Assembly: GCA_034189755.1 (NCBI GenBank)
Contig: JAXIHJ010000082.1
Coordinates: 1 to 40,105, forward strand
DNA: 40,105 nt
Direction of reading: 5' to 3'
From: JAXIHJ01 sp034189755
GTDB lineage: Bacteria > Planctomycetota > Phycisphaerae > SM23-33
This document shows, in pieces, positions 31,472-40,050 of the stretch (position 1 is the stretch's first letter; the number at the start of each line of letters is the position of its first letter). The position numbers and the translations under genes are program-made. Under the pieces are notes generated by a model, which was not told the DNA's origin, made no database searches, and worked only from the letters and a program-made list of their open reading frames with translations.

Positions 31472-32677
31472 ATGAAGGTCTTTGTCGTCAATTGCGGCAG
31501 CAGTTCCATCAAGTACCAGCTGTTCGATATGACCGACGAATCGGTGCTGGGGCGGGGGGTCCTGGAGCGTCTGGGCACCGGCCACGCCAGGCTGCATCAC
31601 ACCGCCGACGGCACGACGCGCGAGATGTCTGTCGCTGCGGACGACCACACCGCTGGGATGAAGATGATCGTCGAGATGCTGGTCGACCCGAAGACAGGCG
31701 TGCTTTCAAGTATCGACGAGGTTGAAGGCGTCGGCCATCGTGTCGTTCACGGGGCTGAGGAAATTACAGAATCACGGCTTATCGACGAACAGTTGCTGGC
31801 GGTAATCCGCCGCAACGTCGAACTGGCGCCGTTGCACAACCCGCCGAACCTGGCCGGCATCGAGGCCGCCAGTGCCGCCATGCCGAACGCGCCGCACGTG
31901 GCTGTGTTCGACACCGCCTTTTTGACAACGTTGCCGCCGGTGGCCTACCGCTACGCCGTGCCGGAACAGTGGTACGCGAAGCATCACGTTCGCCGGTACG
32001 GTTTTCACGGCACTTCCCATCGGTACGTAACGCTGCGTGCGGCTGAGCTTCTCGGTAAGCCTGTCGAGAAAGTGAACCTGATTACGGCGCACCTGGGCAA
32101 CGGCTGTTCGATGACGGCTATAGCCGGCGGCGTGGCGGTAGATCATTCCATGGGCATGACGCCCCTGGAGGGCCTAATCATGGGCACGCGCAGCGGGGAC
32201 GTGGACCCGGCGATCGTACTGTACATGATTTCACGGGGCCTGAGCGCCGAAGAGGTGGACCGCGCTATGAACAACTCTTCCGGGCTGCTGGGTGTCAGTC
32301 AGTGCAGCAACGATATGCGAGACGTGCTTGCCGCCGCCGATAAGGGCAACCCAAAGGCCGCGCTCGCCGTCGAGATGTTCGCCTATCGTGTGGCGAAGTA
32401 CGTCGGCGCCTACCACGCGATATTGCCGGCGGTGGATGCGGTCGTACTGACCGGCGGCATCGGCGAAAACTCCGTTCCCGTCCGCCGGGCAATCTGCCGG
32501 CGGTTGGTCGGCCTGGGGGTTGTCGGCGACCAGCAGCGCAACGACCAGACAGTCGGCGGCAAGGACGGACCAATCACCGCGGCCGGATCGGCAATGCCGG
32601 TTTGGGTGGTGCCGACCAACGAGGAACTGATGATCGCCCGCGATACACGGCAGGTTTTAGCCGGCACCGACGGGTAA
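31472..32677 (+). CDS. ackA: Acetate kinase
   Basis: It converts acetate and ATP to acetyl phosphate, or the reverse to yield ATP during fermentation. The 401-aa protein has the ASKHA-fold motifs VNCGSSSIKYQLFDM (residues 5-19), HRVVHG, FDTAFLTTLPP, RRYGFHGTSHRYV, ITAHLGNGCSMTAI, DHSMGMTPLEG, GTRSGDVDP and LTGGIGENSV. All catalytic residues seem intact. AAAGGATG precedes the ATG. No phosphotransacetylase gene is adjacent. Acetyl phosphate can also donate phosphate to response regulators, a possible but unproven link to the HD-GYP protein. Confidence 0.97.
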   Translation: MKVFVVNCGSSSIKYQLFDMTDESVLGRGVLERLGTGHARLHHTADGTTREMSVAADDHTAGMKMIVEMLVDPKTGVLSSIDEVEGVGHRVVHGAEEITESRLIDEQLLAVIRRNVELAPLHNPPNLAGIEAASAAMPNAPHVAVFDTAFLTTLPPVAYRYAVPEQWYAKHHVRRYGFHGTSHRYVTLRAAELLGKPVEKVNLITAHLGNGCSMTAIAGGVAVDHSMGMTPLEGLIMGTRSGDVDPAIVLYMISRGLSAEEVDRAMNNSSGLLGVSQCSNDMRDVLAAADKGNPKAALAVEMFAYRVAKYVGAYHAILPAVDAVVLTGGIGENSVPVRRAICRRLVGLGVVGDQQRNDQTVGGKDGPITAAGSAMPVWVVPTNEELMIARDTRQVLAGTDG

Positions 32678-32705
32678 GGCGGCTTGCACGTCGGTGAGAA
32701 TTCGT

Positions 32706-32734
32706 TTGCAATCGTGCCGGACCACGCGTAAAAA
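32706..32734 (+). promoter_or_regulatory. Candidate promoter of the LysM gene
   Basis: TTGCAA (32706-32711), 17 bases, TAAAAA (32729-32734), about 50 bases before the ATG at 32785. The -10 matches 4 of 6. Confidence 0.4.
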
Positions 32735-32784
32735 AGCTCCGGACGCAGGGATTACTGCATAGAAAAAGTTTGGGAGTTACTCAC

Positions 32785-33870
32785 ATGCGCACTGAAACCA
32801 AAATTGGCGTCGCGGTGGGCATCTTCGTAGCCGTGCTGGCTGTCATCTACTTTGTCCTCAATTCCGGTCCGAAGCTTCCCTCTACGGACCAGGAGCAGGC
32901 CAGCAGGAACGCGGCGCGCGACGAAGAACAGAATCTGCCCGAATTCGAGACTGCCGCTCCGTCAACCGCCGAAGAGCCGGTACCGGTCATCCCGCGGGTA
33001 AGCGAGATAGCAGAACCCTCAGATGTCGATAGTACGCCTGCCCCGGAGCATGGGCCGATTATCCCGCCCCTCACGCCGCCAGGTGGGCGGGTCACTGCGC
33101 CGAAGATCACACCCGCGTCGACGGACGCCGGGGAAGATGCGCCGATAATCCCGCGCATCCGGCCATCGGAGCTTAAACCGCCAGCCGTCGAAAAGACCTA
33201 CGTCGTGAAAAAGGGCGACGCCGGCTTCTGGGGCGTCGCCAAGAAGGTCTATGGAAACGGCAAGCATTGGCGCCTGATTGAAAAGGCCAACCCGAATGCA
33301 GTCTCCGGATTATTGCGACCCGGCCAAAAACTCATCATTCCACCGCTGCCGGAAAAGACCCGGCCGGCGGGGCTGGCCGGGTCCGTCAAGCCGGTCGGCA
33401 CGGCAGGCCGAGAGCAGAGAATCTACACCGTCCAGAAGGGCGATGCCGGCTTCTGGGGCATCGCCACGAAGGTCTACGGAGACGGCAAACATTGGCGCCT
33501 GATTGAAAACGCCAACCCGAATGCGGTCTCCAGATCATTGCGACCTGGCCAGAAGCTTATCATTCCACCGCTTGCCGACCGACCCGTAGCTGTAAGCCGG
33601 CCTGTCGCCCTGGTCGCGAAGCAGCGTACCTACGTGGTTCAGGCCGACGATTCCGGGCTTTGGGACATAGCGGTTAAGGTCTACGGTGACGGGAACCACT
33701 GGGGGCTTATCGAGAAGGCCAATCCAAGCACCGTTTCGGGTCGGCTCAGGGTGGGACAAAAGCTCGTAATTCCGCCCTTGCCTGGTGCGTCCGACATCAG
33801 GTCTGAGCGGACAGGGCGAGCGACCCGAGCGCAACCGAGTGACGGTCGGCCTATACTGGACTTGGACTAA
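32785..33870 (+). CDS. Membrane-anchored protein with three LysM domains
   Basis: The 361-aa protein has an N-terminal transmembrane segment (VAVGIFVAVLAVIYFVL), a Pro/Glu/Thr-rich linker of about 110 residues, then three LysM-like repeats (about 135-195, 210-270, 278-338). Each has YxVxKGDxGFWG, VYGxGKHWRLIExANPNAV and LRPGQKLIIPPL. The repeats are very alike, and the third has more changes (VVQADDSGLWDIAVKVYG). LysM binds glycans such as peptidoglycan, so the protein probably links membrane and wall. The start is ATG at 32785, with GGGAG 8 bases upstream, not the earlier TTG at 32770. No enzymatic domain is visible. Confidence 0.9.
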   Translation: MRTETKIGVAVGIFVAVLAVIYFVLNSGPKLPSTDQEQASRNAARDEEQNLPEFETAAPSTAEEPVPVIPRVSEIAEPSDVDSTPAPEHGPIIPPLTPPGGRVTAPKITPASTDAGEDAPIIPRIRPSELKPPAVEKTYVVKKGDAGFWGVAKKVYGNGKHWRLIEKANPNAVSGLLRPGQKLIIPPLPEKTRPAGLAGSVKPVGTAGREQRIYTVQKGDAGFWGIATKVYGDGKHWRLIENANPNAVSRSLRPGQKLIIPPLADRPVAVSRPVALVAKQRTYVVQADDSGLWDIAVKVYGDGNHWGLIEKANPSTVSGRLRVGQKLVIPPLPGASDIRSERTGRATRAQPSDGRPILDLD

Positions 33871-33876
33871 TCCCGC

Positions 33877-33903
33877 CAGACGCTTTAGCAGGAAGGGCGT
33901 CTG
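33877..33903 (+). terminator. Hairpin after the LysM gene
   Basis: CAGACGC (33877-33883) pairs with GCGTCTG (33897-33903), 7 bp, loop 13. It is 6 bases beyond the LysM stop. No strong T-run follows. Confidence 0.4.
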
Positions 33904-33976
33904 CTTCACCAAGATTTAAACCATGCCCAGATTGGTACATAAGTATAAACCTTCAAGGCAATTGTCGGGAAGGTCC

Positions 33977-33986
33977 GATACGTATC
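33977..33986 (+). promoter_or_regulatory. Perfect palindrome upstream of the FlgI-like gene
   Basis: GATACGTATC is its own reverse complement and stands just before TAAAAT (33988-33993), a possible -10. It could be an operator. AAGGTAG follows as ribosome site for the GTG at 34008. No matching -35 at 17 bases was found. Confidence 0.35.
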
Positions 33987-34007
33987 GTAAAATAAGGTAG
34001 ATACGCC

Positions 34008-35720
34008 GTGCCCAAGAAGGTCATTCGACTTTTTGCCGTGGGGGTGTGTCTCTGCGCTGCCGGTGCCGGATGCAAGAAGCTCAAGCAAGACTCGGCCGAC
34101 AAGCGGCCCCTTGTTACACCGCCGCACATATCCGGGACGGTTGCCGAATACGCCCGGCTGCTTAGTGGCGACGAGTTGCCTGTTCAGGGCTACGGCGTGG
34201 TGGTTGGGCTGGGGACCAGCGGCTCGGCCGAGGTGCCGGCCCACGTTCAGGAATATCTCCGGCAATATCTGTTGAGACGCAAACTCGGCTGGTATACCCA
34301 CGGCACCGAGGCGTTAATGCCGAAGCGGATCCTGCGGGACCTGGACACCGCCGTTGTTCTTGTGGGAGCGGCTATTCCGCCGGGAGCACCGGCAGGAAGC
34401 CGGTTCGACGTATTTGTCAGCGCGATGCCGCAGACGCAGACTACCAGTCTCGACGGAGGCATCCTGTGGGGGACCGAGCTGCGTCTGGCGGTAGAAGGCA
34501 AGGCCTTCGTGGAAGGGCCTACCTTGCCCTGGGCCGAAGCCGGCGGACCAATTTTCGTCAACCCCTTTATTGATCCGACAAAACCCGCCGAAGCCGGCAA
34601 GCTAAGAACCGGGCGAATCATCGGTGGCGGGATAAACAAACGGGACCGGCAGATACGGCTGCAATTGCGACGCCCGGACTACGCCAAAGCACGTAGAATG
34701 CAGCAGAGGATCAACGCACGTTTCCGAGGCGTCTGCCGCGTCGCCAACGCCAGAGATTCATCCATCATCGAGTTGAAGATTCCCCAGTCCTATCGGGACT
34801 GGCATGAGCATTTCCTTCAGTTGGTGTTGCACCTGCCGCTGCGAAGCGCTCCGGGCAGTCCGGAGCGCAAGGCGCGGGAAATCGCCGCCGCCATGGCCGA
34901 ACCGACGGCCAATCATGAGGAGCTTTCACTGGTATGGGAAGCGATGGGGCGGCAGGTACTGCCGATTGTTCGAGAGTACTACACCTCCGGCAATGCGCCG
35001 ACGGCGTTCTATTCGGCCCGGACCGGGCTGCGGCTGAGAGACACCTCAGCCGCCGAAGTGATCCTCCGATTCGCCACGAGCGCCAACTCTGCCTTGCAGA
35101 TTCCCGCCGTCAAGGAGATCGGCCGACACCGCAGGATTCCACGCGGAATACCAACGCTGCGAAGACTCGTCGATGATGAGAACGAGCTGGTTCGCATCGC
35201 GGCCTATGAATCGCTGCTGAAGCAGGGCGATCAGGGCATGGTCCGCACGATCGACGTCTCCGGGCAGTTCAAGCTGGACCTGGTCAACTCCTCGCGCGGC
35301 TACACGATCTACGCCACGCAGACGTCCGAGCCTCGAATCGCCCTGTTCGGAAAGGACATGGCGGTGTCGCGCCCGCTGTTTTTCAACTCGCCGGATGACC
35401 TTCTTACAATCAACGCCCGGGCGGAGGATACGACGCTGACGGTCTTTCGCAAAATCCCTCGCACCGGCGGCTACAGCGATACGTTTCAGGTCGCCCCGCG
35501 AGTGGAAAAACTGGTCGTTGTGATCGGCTCGCTGCCGGAGCGGAACTTACGAGGCGAGATCAAAGGCCTTGGCCTGGCCTACAGCCAGGTCGTCGGCGTG
35601 CTGTATAGACTGTGTTACGAAAAGGACATACGGGCAAAATTCGTCTTGCAACCGCTGCCAAGCATCCAGAGAATCTATAGTCGGACTGCAACGGTGGGCA
35701 GGCCCGATACGCCGGATTGA
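34008..35720 (+). CDS. FlgI-like (P-ring protein-like) lipoprotein with HEAT-like repeats
   Basis: The 570-aa protein starts with a signal sequence and a weak lipobox GAGC (Cys22). Residues 40-270 follow the pattern of the flagellar P-ring protein FlgI: LPVQGYGVVVGLGTSG, AVVLVGAAIPPGAPAGSRFD, VFVSAMPQTQTTSLDGGIL, then RIIGGGINKRDRQIRLQL. About residues 330-420 are HEAT-like (AAEVILRFATSANSALQIP; LVDDENELVRIAAYESLL), followed by about 140 beta-rich residues I cannot assign. It starts with GTG preceded by AAGGTAG. No other flagellar gene is nearby, so it may be a paralogue used in another outer envelope ring, which is inference. smc follows 64 bp downstream in the same direction. Confidence 0.8.
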   Translation: MPKKVIRLFAVGVCLCAAGAGCKKLKQDSADKRPLVTPPHISGTVAEYARLLSGDELPVQGYGVVVGLGTSGSAEVPAHVQEYLRQYLLRRKLGWYTHGTEALMPKRILRDLDTAVVLVGAAIPPGAPAGSRFDVFVSAMPQTQTTSLDGGILWGTELRLAVEGKAFVEGPTLPWAEAGGPIFVNPFIDPTKPAEAGKLRTGRIIGGGINKRDRQIRLQLRRPDYAKARRMQQRINARFRGVCRVANARDSSIIELKIPQSYRDWHEHFLQLVLHLPLRSAPGSPERKAREIAAAMAEPTANHEELSLVWEAMGRQVLPIVREYYTSGNAPTAFYSARTGLRLRDTSAAEVILRFATSANSALQIPAVKEIGRHRRIPRGIPTLRRLVDDENELVRIAAYESLLKQGDQGMVRTIDVSGQFKLDLVNSSRGYTIYATQTSEPRIALFGKDMAVSRPLFFNSPDDLLTINARAEDTTLTVFRKIPRTGGYSDTFQVAPRVEKLVVVIGSLPERNLRGEIKGLGLAYSQVVGVLYRLCYEKDIRAKFVLQPLPSIQRIYSRTATVGRPDTPD

Positions 35721-35784
35721 TAAACTCGGGCGCCTTGGTCATGGACGGCCTATATGTAAAAGGCGTTAAGGAGAGCGCAGATAA

Positions 35785-38700
35785 ATGAAACTCAGGAAGC
35801 TCATTCTGCACGGGTTCAAAAGTTTTGCCGATCGGACAACGTTTGATTTTGACGAAGGAGTAAGTTGCGTTGTCGGGCCAAACGGCTGTGGCAAGAGTAA
35901 CATTGTCGATGCCGTCAAATGGGTGCTCGGTACCCAGTCGGCCAAGAGTCTTCGCGGTTCGGAGATGATGGATGTAGTTTTCAACGGCTCAGCCGGCCGG
36001 CGGGCTGCAAGCATGGCGGAGGTTACGCTGGTCTTCGACAACGGCACCGGCGTGCTCCAGCCCAATGTCAAGGAGGATTCAGCCAACGGCGCTGACGGCC
36101 TCGTTTCCGTCTCTCGGCAGCTGTTCCGGTCCGGGCAGAGCAAATATCTCATCAACAAAACCCCGTGCCGTCTGAAGGACGTCCGCGAGATGTTCATGGA
36201 CACGGGCATCGGCATAGATGCCTACAGCCTTATCGAGCAGGGGCGCGTCGAGATGTTCCTTCAGGCCTCGCAGGACGAACGACGCGCGATATTCGATGAA
36301 GCCGCCGGAATCAGCAAGTACAAGGCCCGCAAAGCGGAGGCTATCCGAAAGCTTCAGCGCGTCGAGCAGAACCTGCTGCGGCTGAACGATATCCTGGCTG
36401 AAGTTGAGAAACAGCTTCGCTCGGTCAAATATCAAGCCGGCAAGGCGCGAAACTATCAGACCTATACCGAAAGGCTCAAAGACCTGCGGTCGTTGTATTT
36501 CCTCGCCCAGTACCACAGTTTGAACCAACAGCGCACCGAGTTGCAGCGGCAGCTTGATGCCGACACCGATGCGCTTTCGGCGGTCAGTGCACGCATCGAT
36601 CAGCTCGAAGCGGCCCGCAGCGCAACGGAGGTCGAGTCGGTTGACTTAGAGCAGGCCGCCCGCGGGTTACAGGGGCGACTTGCCGCGGTAAGCGGGCAGA
36701 TTGCCACCTGCCGGGATCGGACCGAAATGCTCTCGGCCCGAGTCAAGGAACTCGGCGAGCAGATCGTAACCGCCGCATCGCGCTGCGAGGAGGTCGAGGC
36801 CAAGCTCGAAGCCGCCGACGCCGACATCACCCGGCGCCGCGCCGAGGCCGATCGTGTCGAAGCCGCCTCCGCCGAACTTACCGGCCAACTCGAAGCCGTC
36901 CATGCCGAACACACCTCCGGCGAAAAGGCCGTCGTTCATTTGCAGGCCAGGCTGGCTGACGAAAAGGCCGGCACTATCGACCTGTTTCGCCGCACCGCAC
37001 AGCTTCACAACGAGATACACACGTTCGGCGTCCGCCGGGAAACGCTGCACGGTCAGGAGGCGCGCCTCACCAGCCGGGCCGAGGAAATAACCGAAACCCA
37101 CAACGCCGCCGCAGCCGAGCGGGCCGGCGTACAAGCAAAGCTGGACGACGTGGCGAAAATCCTGGCCGAAACCCAGGCCAAGCTGGATCAGACCCAGCAG
37201 GCCGGGCAACGTGTCTTCGATGAACAACAGCAGTTTCAACGCCAACTTGCCGAGTCGCGCGAGGCCCGAAGCGCCCTTGCCAGTCGCATGGACGCGATCC
37301 GCGAGATGCAGGCCCGTATGGAAGGCATAGCCGCCGGTGCCCGACGCGTGGTCGAGGCCCGCCGCGACGGCCGGTGCCAGGCCATACGCGGAATGCTGTG
37401 CGAGTTCCTCTCAAGCGACCTCGAGCACGCACCGGTGGTCGAAGCTGCCTTGGCGGGGGCCGACCAGCAACTTCTGGCGATGAAGCTGGATGAGTTGACA
37501 GCATCGGCCGACGAACTCAACGAGGTCGTCGGCGAAGGCGGCTCGGTCGAGGTAATCTGCCTGGACCGCGTTCCGGCCCACCGCAGCGAGTTGGACATTT
37601 CAGCCTGCCCGCAGGCGGTATCGCGGGCGATCGACCTGGTGCGGTTCGAGCCGTGGCTGGAGCCTGTGATGCAGCGGCTGCTCGGCCGAACGCTGGTGGT
37701 CCGCACACTGGCCGACGCCGTCGAAGCCGCCGCCCAAAAGTCCGATACGCGGTTCGTAACGCTCAATGGCGAGGTGCTCGAAGCCGACGGGCGGGTTCGC
37801 ATCGGCGCCGCCAATCGCGCCGCCGGAATCATCACGCGGCGCAGCGAGTTGGCCGAACTCCAAACCGACCACCGGAAGCTCGACGAACAGATCGATCACC
37901 TTGCTCAGCAGTGCGACACCGCGTGCAACGAGCACGAGCATCTGGAACAGATCGGCAAGAAACTGCGAACGGCTATCTACGAGGCGAACACCGAGCGGGT
38001 CGAGTGTAAAAGCCGGCTGGCCCAACTCGACGGGCAGATTGAAAAACTCCAGCGCGAGCAGCCGCTTATCGCCGACGACCTGAAGCACGTCGCCGAGCAG
38101 ATCGTCGCCGCCGTCCGCGATACCCGCCAGGCCGAGGAAAAGGCCGGCGAACTGGAAAAACTCAACCGGCAGCGTGAGCAGGAAATCGTCCGCTTCGAAG
38201 AGCAGATCGCCGCAGCCCAAACCCGGCAGCGGGAACTGGCGGCGAAGCTGACCGAATTGAAGGTTGCACTGGCCCAGTCGGAGGAAAAGAAGCAGGCGAT
38301 TCGCGAGGCCCTCTCGGCCCTGGCCCGGCAGCGAGATGCGATGCAGGCCGACCTGTCGTCGGACCGTTCACAGATCGACCTGAACCGTCAGCGCCGCGAC
38401 GACGCCAAGGCCGCCATAACCGCCGCAGGCGAAGAAACCGACCGCCTCTGCGCCGAGCAGACAAAGCTCAACGTCGAGGCCGAGGAAACCGACCAGACCC
38501 GCCACGGCTTGCGGGAAAAACTCGAGCAGATTCGCCAGGAGCTTACCAGTCAGCGGCGGACGCAGGAAGAGGCCTCCGAAAAAGTCAACACCGCACGCGT
38601 CGAACTGTCCGAAGCGGACGTCCGTATCGAGAACCTCATCGCGCGGGCGTCCGACGAGATGAACATGGCCCTGCTTCAGCGCTACGCCGACTACAGCCAC

Positions 38701-39405
38701 GACGAGGCCCGTGACTGGGACGCCGTAGAGGCCGAAATCACGGAGCTGCGCGGCAAGATCGAGCGTCTTGGCAACGTCAACCTCGACGCCATCGCCGAAC
38801 AGGACGAGTTGCAGCAGCGGCGGGAGTTTCTATCGGGCCAGCTCGACGACGTCAACGCCTCGCGCAAGCAGCTCGATGAGCTGATCCGCCGTATCAACAC
38901 CGAAAGCCGCCAGCGATTCACCGAAATGTTCGAGAAGGTTCGCGCCAACTTCCAGGATCTGTTCCGCAAACTTTTCGGCGGAGGCCGGGCCGACATCGTG
39001 CTGCTGGACGACGAAGACGTGCTCGAAAGCGGCATCGAAATAGTAGCCCGCCCGCCCGGCAAGGAGCTTCGCAGCCTCTCGCTTCTGTCCGGCGGCGAAA
39101 AAACAATGACCGCGCTGGCACTGCTGTTCAGCATCTTCAAGTCCAAGCCAAGCCCGTTCTGCCTCCTGGACGAGGTCGACGCCGCGCTCGACGAAGCCAA
39201 CACCGAGCGGTTCGCCAACCTCTTGCAGCAGTTCGTCCACTCCAGCCAGTTCATCATCATCTCGCACGCCAAGCGGACCATGGGCATGTCCAACGTGCTC
39301 TACGGCGTGACGATGCAGGAACCGGGCGTCTCAAAGCGGATATCCGTCCGTTTCGAAGACGTCGGCCACCGGCTCAAGCAGCAGCTTGAACCGGTTGAGG
39401 CGTAA
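35785..39405 (+). CDS. smc: Chromosome segregation ATPase SMC
   Basis: SMC with ScpA/ScpB forms the bacterial condensin that loads on and organises the chromosome. The 1206-aa protein has Walker A GPNGCGKSN (residues 31-39) and the N-terminal head (SLRGSEMMDVVFNGSAG), a long coiled coil (about 165-510), a hinge (about 520-690, GMLCEFLSSDLEHAPVVEAAL, FVTLNGEVLEADGRVRIG), a second coiled coil (about 690-1010), and the C-terminal head with signature LSGGEKTMTALALLF (about 1100) and Walker B FCLLDEVDAALDEAN. It is complete. AAGGAG precedes the ATG. No scp genes are adjacent. The right copy of the decamer element begins 30 bp after its stop. Confidence 0.97.
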   Translation: MKLRKLILHGFKSFADRTTFDFDEGVSCVVGPNGCGKSNIVDAVKWVLGTQSAKSLRGSEMMDVVFNGSAGRRAASMAEVTLVFDNGTGVLQPNVKEDSANGADGLVSVSRQLFRSGQSKYLINKTPCRLKDVREMFMDTGIGIDAYSLIEQGRVEMFLQASQDERRAIFDEAAGISKYKARKAEAIRKLQRVEQNLLRLNDILAEVEKQLRSVKYQAGKARNYQTYTERLKDLRSLYFLAQYHSLNQQRTELQRQLDADTDALSAVSARIDQLEAARSATEVESVDLEQAARGLQGRLAAVSGQIATCRDRTEMLSARVKELGEQIVTAASRCEEVEAKLEAADADITRRRAEADRVEAASAELTGQLEAVHAEHTSGEKAVVHLQARLADEKAGTIDLFRRTAQLHNEIHTFGVRRETLHGQEARLTSRAEEITETHNAAAAERAGVQAKLDDVAKILAETQAKLDQTQQAGQRVFDEQQQFQRQLAESREARSALASRMDAIREMQARMEGIAAGARRVVEARRDGRCQAIRGMLCEFLSSDLEHAPVVEAALAGADQQLLAMKLDELTASADELNEVVGEGGSVEVICLDRVPAHRSELDISACPQAVSRAIDLVRFEPWLEPVMQRLLGRTLVVRTLADAVEAAAQKSDTRFVTLNGEVLEADGRVRIGAANRAAGIITRRSELAELQTDHRKLDEQIDHLAQQCDTACNEHEHLEQIGKKLRTAIYEANTERVECKSRLAQLDGQIEKLQREQPLIADDLKHVAEQIVAAVRDTRQAEEKAGELEKLNRQREQEIVRFEEQIAAAQTRQRELAAKLTELKVALAQSEEKKQAIREALSALARQRDAMQADLSSDRSQIDLNRQRRDDAKAAITAAGEETDRLCAEQTKLNVEAEETDQTRHGLREKLEQIRQELTSQRRTQEEASEKVNTARVELSEADVRIENLIARASDEMNMALLQRYADYSHDEARDWDAVEAEITELRGKIERLGNVNLDAIAEQDELQQRREFLSGQLDDVNASRKQLDELIRRINTESRQRFTEMFEKVRANFQDLFRKLFGGGRADIVLLDDEDVLESGIEIVARPPGKELRSLSLLSGGEKTMTALALLFSIFKSKPSPFCLLDEVDAALDEANTERFANLLQQFVHSSQFIIISHAKRTMGMSNVLYGVTMQEPGVSKRISVRFEDVGHRLKQQLEPVEA

Positions 39406-39435
39406 AGCCCCGCACCTCCGGCGAAACGCACCTTT

Positions 39436-39671
39436 CGCGCCCAATTCCACCCGATTGCGCCCAATTGCGCCCAGTTGCGCCCAATTGCGCCCAGTTGCGC
39501 CCAATTGCGCCCGATTGCGCCCAATTGCGCCCAAAGTGTTTTTTGCGTAAGTCGCGAGTAAACAAACACTTAGCTGTTTTAGACCCCCATAAATGAGCGG
39601 TTTTGAAATTTTTAAAACATTGGGGTTTTTGAGTGTTGGTTCAGTAACCTATTGCCTGTTAAGACGTTCCG
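39436..39671 (-). repeat. Dispersed 3'-end element, right copy (array plus flank)
   Basis: Inverted relative to the copy at 2-247. The array (39436-39532) read on the minus strand has eight GGGCGCAAYY units, the variant unit and a partial end. The flank (39533-39671) repeats GTTTTTTGCGTAA (39538-39550), AAACACTTAGCT (39564-39575) and AAACATTGGGGTTTTTGAG (39615-39633), the complements of blocks in the left copy. It begins 30 bp beyond the smc stop, in the same orientation relative to transcription as the left copy is to rdgB. Confidence 0.93.
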
Positions 39672-39710
39672 GGTTCCGGTCTTCACTTGTCAAATAGCGT
39701 TTAACAGATA

Positions 39711-39765
39711 CCGCTCGCTTAGGCGCCCCGCCTACCTACCGGAGGTGGGCAGGTCGCGGCTAGTA
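39711..39765 (+). repeat. Short dispersed repeat, long form
   Basis: CCGCTCGCTT (39711-39720) and TCGCGGCTAGTA (39754-39765), the same two blocks as at 9954-9979, here separated by 33 extra bases containing CCTACCTACCGGAGGTGGG, itself partly palindromic. Confidence 0.65.
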
Positions 39766-39804
39766 GGCGCATAGGACGCCCCCGTCTTCTATCAGATGAC
39801 GTTA

Positions 39805-39818
39805 TTTGCGCGCGCAAA
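39805..39818. repeat. 14-bp perfect palindrome
   Basis: TTTGCGCGCGCAAA reads the same on both strands. A related half-site, GTGCGCGCAAAAC, lies near 39918-39930, and TTTGCAAA at 39907-39914. Confidence 0.5.
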
Positions 39819-39934
39819 CGGCGTCGCAAAACTTCTGTTGACGTTGTAAGTCCCGGCTGGCCAAGGAGAATTTTTTTTTATTTTCCGGGGGTGCTTTCGG
39901 TGTGAGTTTGCAAATCCGTGCGCGCAAAACAGTC

Positions 39935-39960
39935 CACGAATTACACGAATTGCACGAATG
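39935..39960 (+). repeat. Three tandem 9-bp units (CACGAATTN)
   Basis: CACGAATTA-CACGAATTG-CACGAATG in exact 9-base register, the same family as at 9865-9891. A further pair, GCCGCGAAC-GACGCGAAC, lies near 40062-40079. Confidence 0.75.
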
Positions 39961-39989
39961 TAGAAGAAAAAGAAGAAACAATCCACGAG

Positions 39990-40050
39990 TTACGGATTAC
40001 TCCTGCCTACCCGGCTAGCGACAGCTAGGCAGGCAGGGATTACGGATTAC
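39990..40050 (+). repeat. Hairpin flanked by direct TTACGGATTAC copies
   Basis: TTACGGATTAC occurs at 39990-40000 and 40040-40050. Between them CCTGCCTA (40002-40009) pairs with TAGGCAGG (40026-40033), and an alternative inner stem CTAGC/GCTAG has the loop GACA. The layout looks like a small palindromic insertion with flanking direct repeats. Confidence 0.6.

Noticed and set aside
34008..35720. True flagellar P-ring protein flgI
   Set aside because: It is much longer than FlgI, has a lipobox and HEAT-like repeats, and lacks any flagellar neighbour.
39792..39986. 64-aa frame with FFFFFYIRAIRVIRG
   Set aside because: It is a translation of A-rich and 9-base intergenic repeats, a known kind of spurious gene.
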